6,411 nt of DNA. It comes from an uncultured Eubacteriales bacterium. Its GTDB lineage: Bacteria > Bacillota_A > Clostridia > Lachnospirales > Cellulosilyticaceae. Positions within the stretch are counted from its first letter, which is position 1; each line of letters opens with the position of its first letter. Positions 1 to 4,625 of the stretch are shown here, piece by piece. The notes below the pieces were generated by a model. It was not told the origin of the DNA. It was given only the letters and a program-made list of their open reading frames with translations, and did no database searches. The stretch is taken from NCBI GenBank assembly GCA_900556665.1, contig USPX01000119.1:1-6411 (forward strand), read 5' to 3'. Position numbers and translations under genes: made by a program.

Positions 1-152
1 GTAGGGGGTTCTACTAACTACACCTTCTGTAATTTGTTACGCTCGCTTTATCGCGTTACGCTAAGTTTGATAAGTAAAAACTCTTTAACTAATAAACAAG
101 TTATTTGTGTAAATCTATTTGTCTACTACAGCCTTTGTTTTTAAAAGAAAAG
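1..152. other. Non-coding 3' flank of the reductase gene
   Basis: No gene is supported here. The stretch is AT-rich except for a CG-rich patch at about 36-62, where GTTACGCT occurs twice in direct orientation (36-43 and 55-62). Read on the minus strand, downstream of the reductase stop, there is a short AT-only inverted repeat (TAACT / AGTTA with an 8-nt loop, about 87-104) followed shortly by AGTTTTTAC. This could be a weak terminator, but the stem is only 5 bp without G-C strength, so it is not called as one. The first 14 bases form a short GTAG...CTAC inverted repeat at the window edge. Confidence 0.5.
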
Positions 153-1043
153 TTAGCTGCCTACAACGGTTCCGCCGTTGACGTGGAGGATTTGGCCTGA
201 TACGTAGGTGGAGTCGTTGGATGCTAGATAGACGTAAGTTGGGGCGAGTTCTACGGGTTGTCCGGCACGTTTCATAGGCATTTTTTGGCCGAAGGTTTTT
301 ATATATTCGGCTTCAAATGAAGAAACGATTAAAGGGGTCCAAATAGGACCAGGCGCTACAGCGTTAACGCGAATACCTCTGTCCATAAGGGCAAGAGAGA
401 GAGAGCGTGTAAAAGCTACAAGAGCACCTTTGGTAGCAGAATAATCAATGAGATTAAGTGAGCCTTCATAAGCTGTAATGGAGGTTGTATTAATAATGGT
501 GCTACCACGTTTCATATAGTTAAGAGCAGCTTGGCTAAGATAAAAGGCAGGAAAGACATTGGTTGCAAAGGTAGTTTCTAATTGTTCTTTGGAGATATTT
601 TGAAAGTTATCTTGAGGAAATTGAACAGCAGCATTATTAATTAAAATATCTAACTGGCCATAATGTGCATAAGTATCTTTTACGATTTGTTCGCAGTGAC
701 TTTTAGAACGTATGTCGCCGGGAAGGAGTAGGCACTCACCGCCATAGCTTTCAATAATTCGTTTAGTTTCATTAGCATCCTCTTCTTCATTGCGATATGA
801 AATAGCAAGCCTAGCTCCTTCTTTGGCAAATGCTATAGCTACGGCTCTCCCAATGCCACTATCGCCACCTGTAATTAAACACACTTTTCCAAGGAGTTTA
901 TGAGACCCTTTATAACAGGTATCATCAAAAATAGGAAGAGGTGTCATTTTAGATTCAATTCCCGGTTGAATAGATTGATGCTGAGCAGGGAAACTTGATG
1001 GGAATTCATTATAATTAAGACAATCAGAATGTGGATTAGACAT
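153..1043 (-). CDS. SDR family NAD(P)-dependent oxidoreductase (stress-protein type, N-terminally extended)
   Basis: A 296-residue classical short-chain dehydrogenase/reductase, probably cytosolic. The Rossmann nucleotide-binding motif TGGDSGIG lies at residues 58-65, the structural NNAA at 136-139, the catalytic Ser at 188 (TTSI), and the catalytic pair in YSATK at 201-205 (Tyr201, Lys205). The PGPIWTPL loop follows at 231-238. Arg84 just after the second strand favours NADP(H) over NAD(H), which is an inference. The ~50-residue leader containing FPAQHQ and QPGIES is typical of the Bacillus/Clostridium general-stress SDR subgroup (YdaD/YhxC/YhdF-like), whose physiological substrate is not established. 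All catalytic residues are present and the length fits the family. The start is supported by AGGAGG six bases upstream. It lies downstream of the DUF11 operon on the same strand but is separated from it by a hairpin terminator and a 200-base leader, so it is probably transcribed separately. Confidence 0.93.
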   Translation of the reverse strand: MSNPHSDCLNYNEFPSSFPAQHQSIQPGIESKMTPLPIFDDTCYKGSHKLLGKVCLITGGDSGIGRAVAIAFAKEGARLAISYRNEEEDANETKRIIESYGGECLLLPGDIRSKSHCEQIVKDTYAHYGQLDILINNAAVQFPQDNFQNISKEQLETTFATNVFPAFYLSQAALNYMKRGSTIINTTSITAYEGSLNLIDYSATKGALVAFTRSLSLALMDRGIRVNAVAPGPIWTPLIVSSFEAEYIKTFGQKMPMKRAGQPVELAPTYVYLASNDSTYVSGQILHVNGGTVVGS

Positions 1044-1073
1044 ATAAAGCCTCCTAGAAATATTATTATCTAG
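1044..1073 (-). promoter_or_regulatory. Ribosome-binding site of the SDR gene with overlapping inverted repeat
   Basis: On the minus strand AGGAGG (1050-1055) sits six bases before the ATG and fixes the start. Immediately upstream is an inverted repeat, CTAGA (1069-1073) and TCTAG (1054-1058), with a 10-base AT loop. Its 3' arm shares the first two bases of the Shine-Dalgarno core, so the site could be partly occluded. The stem is only 5 bp, so the regulatory meaning is uncertain; the ribosome site itself is clear. TAGATAAT in the same place (read on minus) could also be a -10 element, but no matching -35 was found. Confidence 0.7.
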
Positions 1074-1263
1074 TGTGTGTGCAGTAAAAGATAAAAATAA
1101 CTTGTAATAATTAGAAATTCTTATATCCTACGCCTGTTAGATTTATGACACAAAATAGAGAAAATATCATAGTCGTATGGACATAATGAATTAAGATTTA
1201 ATGTATGATAAGAGCAAGGTCAATAGAACCCTTTGGTGCATATGTAAGTAAAAAGGAAATAAA
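1074..1263. other. Intergenic leader between reductase gene and operon terminator
   Basis: AT-rich with no convincing coding sequence. The reductase promoter should lie here on the minus strand, but no clean -35/-10 pair stands out; a TATAAG-like element near 1117-1124 lacks a good -35. On the plus strand, ATGACA (1145-1150) and CATAGT (1168-1173) are 17 bases apart, a weak sigma-A-like pair facing the hairpin at 1264-1293. A 16-codon plus-strand frame at 1201-1251 has no ribosome site and is not called. Confidence 0.4.
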
Positions 1264-1293
1264 GGCTGCTGTAAACTAAAATTTGCAGTAGCC
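1264..1293 (-). terminator. Rho-independent terminator of the DUF11 operon (possibly bidirectional)
   Basis: A 12-bp stem (1264-1275 with 1282-1293) encloses a 6-base loop. It begins 9 bases after the stop of the 188-aa gene. Read on the minus strand, the stem ends ...CAGCC and runs straight into TTTATTTCCTTTTT, a good U-tract. On the minus strand two positions are A-C mismatches, while on the plus strand the same two are G-U wobbles, so the hairpin is more stable in a plus-strand RNA; there it is followed by CTTATTATTTT. It may act in both directions. No other gene intervenes, so it most simply ends the minus-strand operon. Confidence 0.75.
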
Positions 1294-1302
1294 CTTATTA
1301 TT

Positions 1303-1869
1303 TTAAGGTAGAAAGTGGCTAGGTTTGATATATTCGATTTCATATTTAATAATGGTATTAAACATGAGATGGTCGCAGTTTATTTGATGCAAATAAATCT
1401 GGGAAATCTTTAAATTAAGATTGAAAACGGGTTCATAATTAACATATTTAGGAAGCCAGATTTTGAGCTTAATAGGTTTTGTAAAAACCATATAGCGTTT
1501 TCGCTCATAGGAAATATATGAAATGATGGTACATAAATTAGCAGAAATAGAGAGTAAATTGTAATGTTTATGGGCATAAATTTGATAAGTGCATGTTCTA
1601 AGGGCTTGCTTAATAGCACAAAGTTTGTGTAAAGGACCGCAAGTAAAACAAATATGATTTTTATAGTTCTTAAAGGCTATAAAATTATTTGTAGGAATAG
1701 GAATGCGTAAAATATTGCGTACAGAATCTTGTATAGTAAATTTTCGTACTGTACAGGAAGCAGCTACAGGATCTGTAATAGCAAATGTTTGTAGTGCGCT
1801 AGGACAGCCCACATTATAGTAATAAGTGAGCGTAGCAGTATTTGTAATAACTTTAGAACAAAAGTACAT
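1303..1869 (-). CDS. DUF11-type donor strand fused to a SPOCS/DUF3794-like domain; putative spore-surface anchor protein
   Basis: A 188-residue protein, last in the operon, 13 bases after the 586-aa gene. ATG at 1869 is chosen because AGGTG (1876-1880) lies six bases upstream; a GTG at 1878 would extend it by three residues but overlaps that site. Residues 7-21 (VITNTATLTYYYNVG) match the closing strand of DUF11 domains and the N-terminus of the 270-aa protein. Residues ~40-185 are beta-rich and basic. They follow the pattern I associate with clostridial SPOCS (DUF3794) domains: FTIQDSVRNILRIPIP near 45-59, a strand pair around NLLSISANLCTIISYIS (104-120), then VFTKPIKLKIWLP (128-140) and a final strand block. 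SPOCS domains are found in spore-coat morphogenetic proteins such as SipL. Nine cysteines (4, 22, 39, 74, 77, 84, 93, 113, 165) are unusual. There is no signal peptide or membrane helix. The reading frame and donor strand are clear; the SPOCS call is tentative and the anchoring role is inferred. Confidence 0.6.
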   Translation of the reverse strand: MYFCSKVITNTATLTYYYNVGCPSALQTFAITDPVAASCTVRKFTIQDSVRNILRIPIPTNNFIAFKNYKNHICFTCGPLHKLCAIKQALRTCTYQIYAHKHYNLLSISANLCTIISYISYERKRYMVFTKPIKLKIWLPKYVNYEPVFNLNLKISQIYLHQINCDHLMFNTIIKYEIEYIKPSHFLP

Positions 1870-1875
1870 ATTTTT

Positions 1876-1880
1876 CACCT
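1876..1880 (-). promoter_or_regulatory. Ribosome-binding site deciding the start of the 188-aa gene
   Basis: AGGTG on the minus strand lies between the stop of the 586-aa gene (1883) and the ATG at 1869, with six bases of spacing. The alternative GTG start at 1878 uses the last two bases of this site plus the next one, so it would leave no ribosome site upstream. The ATG start is therefore preferred. Confidence 0.75.
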
Positions 1881-1882
1881 AC

Positions 1883-3643
1883 TTAACAGTTAACAGAAAG
1901 TTGATATAAGAAAATGAGTGAAGATTGGGCGGGGATATTGAGTGGTAATGTATTAGTAATTGTTTGCGTGGTAACATTAAAAGCAAGCCCTAAAGTATTA
2001 GGGACAATACTAGATGTAATGTAAGTTGTACCTGGAGGAATAGGATCTGTGAAAGCATATGCTGGGATTGTAGAAGAGGTATTACCTTGATTGGTAATCG
2101 TAATAGTATACATGATTACGCCACCGCATGCTAAGATATCTTCGGTAGAGGTTGCCTTATCAATAGAAAGTGTACCAGAAATAATATAAGTATAAGCTGT
2201 TTCACTAGTTAAGGTGTTTCTGGTAGTACCCGTAGAAGTAATGATATCATATGAAATGTTTGCAGTGTTTTCAACCATATAATTAGGTGGTGGTGGTAGA
2301 GCAGTTACAATGACTTTAAAAGTAACGGTAACAGATGTTTTATCTAAAGTAGTAGCAATCGTAAAGCCAGTTTGTGGATTATAGTTAGGGTAAGAAATAT
2401 TATTAATGGTTACACTACCTGTTTTAAAGGTTGTATATTGTGGGATATTATCTTGAAAAAATACATTTCGCCAAGGAAGTGCAGTACCAGGGTTTGTAAC
2501 GGAAACTGTGTAGGTAAGTTCACTATCCACAGCAGCAGTAGTTGGTGTAACGGTTTTAGAGATAGAAGGAAAAACATCTATTTGCGTGCCAAAGGCAACA
2601 GGAATATAGTTATCATTACTTGTATCAAATGTTAAAATAGCACTTGTTTGATTAGGGGAAAGCCCTCCACTAATATCTACATTTGTAATATCAATGCCTT
2701 GTCTGGCACCTAAAATGCTATTAAGTGCATTGTGATTATTATTTCCCATACTTCCTCTTGTATCTACCGTTCCTACTGGAAGCGTGCCATTATAATCTCC
2801 CACATTAATGGCACTTGTAAAGAAATTAGAAGCACCGTTGTTCGGACCAGATAGAGTAACTTGTGAGTTAAGTGTTGCACCAAATTTAACAAAGTCACCA
2901 GAAAAACGAATATCACCTTCACCAGCAGCAATGACAGCCCTCCCAAAAATAGGCGGCGCATTAGGGGTGATGACATTAGGGATTGTAACAGATACAGCCC
3001 TTGGCGTCGTGTCATTTCTGACAGGAACGCCTAAGACATAAATGCTTAAATTTCTATAGGGTTGTGTGAAATCCTGGTAAGCAACCAGCAAACACCAGCC
3101 GCCACAGACAGAATTATCATTATTAGCAGCAACTGCGCCGGGAATACCAAGGGCTGTATAGGTTCTAGTCCCTGAAATGATTCTGTTTGTTACGTTGGCA
3201 CTACGCACATAAACATTATAGCCAGGCATTGCAACCGTATTGGCAGTAGTGGGATCTGGTGTAATAGAATAGGAGACATTCACACCAGAAGTATTAGGTG
3301 CAATGAAGGTGATATTGGCATTAGGATTTAAGTTGTTTAATATAGTGGCAAACCAAACGAGTTCGGCATAAAGTATGGTAGCAGCAGGTGGAACATAAAG
3401 GACAGCTCTTGAACCAATATTAGAGGTGGTATTATTTGTACTAATACCAACCGTAGAATCAAGACTAGCTTGTGAGGTCCATCCAGTGGCAACACTTAGG
3501 TTATTCGTACTAAGATGCGCACCCTGGGAACCATTATTACCAGGTAATAAGGAACCTACACGTTTATCTAGTCCTATGGTATTCCCAGTTATAACAACAG
3601 CGCCCCTAGTAGTAGTTAAAAAACGATTATTAATGGTTGCCAT
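1883..3643 (-). CDS. DUF11 domain surface protein without signal peptide (putative spore-surface fibre subunit)
   Basis: A 586-residue Thr/Asn/Ser-rich, beta-rich protein. Residues 1-355 form a large N-terminal region starting MATINNRFLTTTRGAVVITG; this opening recurs, as I remember, in DUF11 proteins of the Bacillus cereus group. It contains CGGWC (180-184) and AGEGDIRFSGD (240-250). A complete DUF11 domain spans ~357-488: SKTVTP, SELTYTVSVTNPG, VFFQDNIP and the closing strand ENTANISY (458-465). A second module (489-586) opens GTLSIDKAT, has ACG (Cys506), MYTITITNQGN and AFTDPIPPGTTY, and stops at a final Cys586. It thus lacks the usual closing NTA strand. There is no signal peptide, transmembrane segment, LPXTG or S-layer motif, so ordinary export is unlikely. 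AAGGAGG seven bases upstream fixes the start. Middle gene of the operon, 20 bases after the 270-aa gene. Domain family is sure; spore-surface location is inference from context. Confidence 0.8.
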   Translation of the reverse strand: MATINNRFLTTTRGAVVITGNTIGLDKRVGSLLPGNNGSQGAHLSTNNLSVATGWTSQASLDSTVGISTNNTTSNIGSRAVLYVPPAATILYAELVWFATILNNLNPNANITFIAPNTSGVNVSYSITPDPTTANTVAMPGYNVYVRSANVTNRIISGTRTYTALGIPGAVAANNDNSVCGGWCLLVAYQDFTQPYRNLSIYVLGVPVRNDTTPRAVSVTIPNVITPNAPPIFGRAVIAAGEGDIRFSGDFVKFGATLNSQVTLSGPNNGASNFFTSAINVGDYNGTLPVGTVDTRGSMGNNNHNALNSILGARQGIDITNVDISGGLSPNQTSAILTFDTSNDNYIPVAFGTQIDVFPSISKTVTPTTAAVDSELTYTVSVTNPGTALPWRNVFFQDNIPQYTTFKTGSVTINNISYPNYNPQTGFTIATTLDKTSVTVTFKVIVTALPPPPNYMVENTANISYDIITSTGTTRNTLTSETAYTYIISGTLSIDKATSTEDILACGGVIMYTITITNQGNTSSTIPAYAFTDPIPPGTTYITSSIVPNTLGLAFNVTTQTITNTLPLNIPAQSSLIFLYQLSVNC

Positions 3644-3650
3644 TAAAATT

Positions 3651-3657
3651 CCTCCTT
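3651..3657 (-). promoter_or_regulatory. Ribosome-binding site of the 586-aa gene
   Basis: AAGGAGG on the minus strand, seven bases before the ATG, lies wholly in the 20-base gap after the preceding stop. The segment GGAGGAATTTTAATGGCA closely resembles the site of the 270-aa gene (GGAGGGAATTTTATGGCA), consistent with gene duplication or matched translation rates. Confidence 0.85.
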
Positions 3658-3663
3658 AGCAAA

Positions 3664-4476
3664 CTAGAATGTTGGACATTGGACCGTAACATTATAAACA
3701 ACAACAAAATTAGTTTGAGGTGGAATGACTATTGAAGTGGTATTAGTAACCGCGCTGCCATTAAAAGTAAAAGTAGCAGGAGATAGAGATTCAGCATAGG
3801 CTACACCATGAGGAAGTGGGTCCGTGAAATCACCAGCTAGAATAGTGGCTTCAACATTTCCTGTATTTCTAATTGTAATAGTATAAGTTAGAACTTGACC
3901 ACAAGCAACAGGGGTACCTTCAGGAACAGATGATGCCTTATCAATTGTTAAAGTACCATTTTGGATTTGTAAGTTACAAGCATCTGTTAAATCATTTGTA
4001 CTACCTGTAGTTGGTTCTGTAAAAAAGGCTGTTGCAATTGTATTATAATTATAAGTTAAATCTGCACCAGGTAATAATTTAAGTGTAACTGTTGCAGTGA
4101 CTGATTCGCCAGGTCCGAGGCCTCCACTAACTTGAGCAAGATCCATGTCAAAACGTCCAGTTGTAACAATGTAGTTAAGGACATTATTTGTATTCAAAAT
4201 AACAATATAAGGATTACTGATTAAAATATCATCTTGTACAGCAATATTAGAAAACACAGGTGTTGCAGCAGCGGTATTATTAGTAGCGGTATAAGTAATG
4301 GTAATTTCTTGATTGACATCAGAAAAGTGTGGATTACATACCTTTTGAAAGTCAACAATCGTATTTGTAACGGTATTTGTAACTGTATCAAAAATAGGTG
4401 TCGCAATGACTTTGATGGTATCACCTACATTATATTGATACTTTCCAATGGTGGCAGTATTAATAATTTGTGCCAT
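3664..4476 (-). CDS. Two-module DUF11-type protein with N-terminal donor-like strand; putative polymerising fibre subunit
   Basis: A 270-residue (about 29 kDa by length) protein, first gene of the operon. Residues 4-18 (IINTATIGKYQYNVG) look like the closing strand of a DUF11 fold, displaced to the N-terminus. A first DUF11-like module runs ~44-170: QKVC, EITITYTATNNT, FSNIAVQDDI, VSGGLGPGESVTATVTL, then its own closing strand YNTIATAFF near 144-152, with Cys47 and Cys167 at its ends. A second module (174-270) opens GTLTIDKASS, with ACG (Cys192), LTYTITIRNTGN, DFTDPLPHGVAY and VTVQC (Cys267), three residues before the end; it matches the C-terminal module of the 586-aa protein and likewise lacks a closing strand. 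No signal peptide or membrane anchor is present. From memory, the ~29-kDa spore-appendage proteins P29a/P29b of Clostridium taeniosporum were described as carrying DUF11 domains; homology to them is untested. The start is fixed by GGAGGG upstream. Domain call is firm; function is inferred. Confidence 0.78.
   Translation of the reverse strand: MAQIINTATIGKYQYNVGDTIKVIATPIFDTVTNTVTNTIVDFQKVCNPHFSDVNQEITITYTATNNTAAATPVFSNIAVQDDILISNPYIVILNTNNVLNYIVTTGRFDMDLAQVSGGLGPGESVTATVTLKLLPGADLTYNYNTIATAFFTEPTTGSTNDLTDACNLQIQNGTLTIDKASSVPEGTPVACGQVLTYTITIRNTGNVEATILAGDFTDPLPHGVAYAESLSPATFTFNGSAVTNTTSIVIPPQTNFVVVYNVTVQCPTF
4361..4384 (-). repeat. Tandem 12-bp repeat inside the 270-aa gene
   Basis: GTATTTGTAACG and GTATTTGTAACT (plus-strand reading) are adjacent and differ at one base; a degenerate partial copy follows. 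They encode the VTNTVTNT stretch at about residues 32-39, the linker between the N-terminal strand and the first DUF11 module. The unit is four codons long, so slippage would change linker length without a frameshift. Confidence 0.8.
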
Positions 4477-4482
4477 AAAATT

Positions 4483-4488
4483 CCCTCC
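4483..4488 (-). promoter_or_regulatory. Ribosome-binding site of the 270-aa gene
   Basis: GGAGGG on the minus strand lies six bases before the ATG at 4476 and supports that start. Confidence 0.85.
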
Positions 4489-4506
4489 ATTTAACTTTAT
4501 TTACTA

Positions 4507-4534
4507 CATCATATGTATGTTTTTATAAAAAGGT
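4507..4534 (-). promoter_or_regulatory. Candidate mother-cell sigma (sigma-K/E-like) promoter of the DUF11 operon
   Basis: Read on the minus strand, AC (4534-4533) is followed after 17 bases by CATATGATG (4515-4507). The sigma-K consensus, from established knowledge, is AC, 16-17 bases, CATAnnnTA; only the last base differs. The overlapping CATACATA (4519-4512) also resembles a sigma-E -10 (CATACAnT), though its -35 is poor. Transcription would start near 4500, leaving a leader of roughly 24 bases that just accommodates the ribosome site. No good sigma-A pair was found: TTGTCA and TATGAT are present but 20 bases apart. The region is AT-rich, so chance matches are possible. Confidence 0.4.
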
Positions 4535-4554
4535 GACAAGTTAAAAGAAGAATA

Positions 4555-4583
4555 TGGACATTAAGGGGGAGAAAGCGTATAGT
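4555..4583 (+). promoter_or_regulatory. Sigma-A-type promoter of the SNF2 gene
   Basis: TGGACA (4555-4560) and TATAGT (4578-4583) are separated by exactly 17 bases, each one mismatch from the vegetative consensus. Transcription would start near 4590, about 36 bases before the ATG. It diverges from, and does not overlap, the candidate promoter of the DUF11 operon. Confidence 0.65.
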
Positions 4584-4614
4584 AGGATTTTAGGGAAATA
4601 AATACACTAGAAAA

Positions 4615-4620
4615 GAGGTG
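4615..4620 (+). promoter_or_regulatory. Ribosome-binding site of the SNF2 gene
   Basis: GAGGTG lies five bases before the ATG at 4626, and supports this as the start of the SNF2 frame. Confidence 0.8.
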
Positions 4621-4625
4621 CAAAA

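Noticed and set aside
1201..1251. 16-codon plus-strand frame before the hairpin
   Set aside because: No ribosome site and too short to support without conservation.
1410..1619. 69-aa minus-strand frame inside the 188-aa gene
   Set aside because: Out of frame with a gene that has its own ribosome site and a terminator directly after it; hydrophobic content comes from AT-rich codons.
1870..1878. GTG start at 1878 for the 188-aa gene, giving 191 residues
   Set aside because: The codon overlaps the AGGTG ribosome site, which is ideally spaced for the ATG at 1869, and no other ribosome site lies upstream.
2372..3041. Plus-strand and alternate-frame open frames opposite the 586-aa gene (2372-2635, 2773-3015, 2808-3041, also 3426-3659)
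   Set aside because: They overlap a well-supported coding frame, lack ribosome sites and show no recognisable domain; they reflect the low stop density opposite Thr/Asn-rich coding sequence.
3560..3643. Signal peptide at the start of the 586-aa protein
   Set aside because: The first 28 residues contain no Lys/Arg-then-hydrophobic-core pattern or cleavage site; polar residues (N, T, R) interrupt throughout.
1303..3643. Frameshift splitting one longer DUF11 gene into the 586-aa and 188-aa genes
   Set aside because: Each gene has its own well-spaced ribosome site and intact ends, and the 270-aa protein shows the same split architecture, so the arrangement looks designed. An ancient fission remains possible.
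4221..4494. Open frames overlapping the 270-aa gene (4221-4424 minus, 4234-4494 plus)
   Set aside because: Out-of-frame shadows of the DUF11 gene with no start signal or domain.
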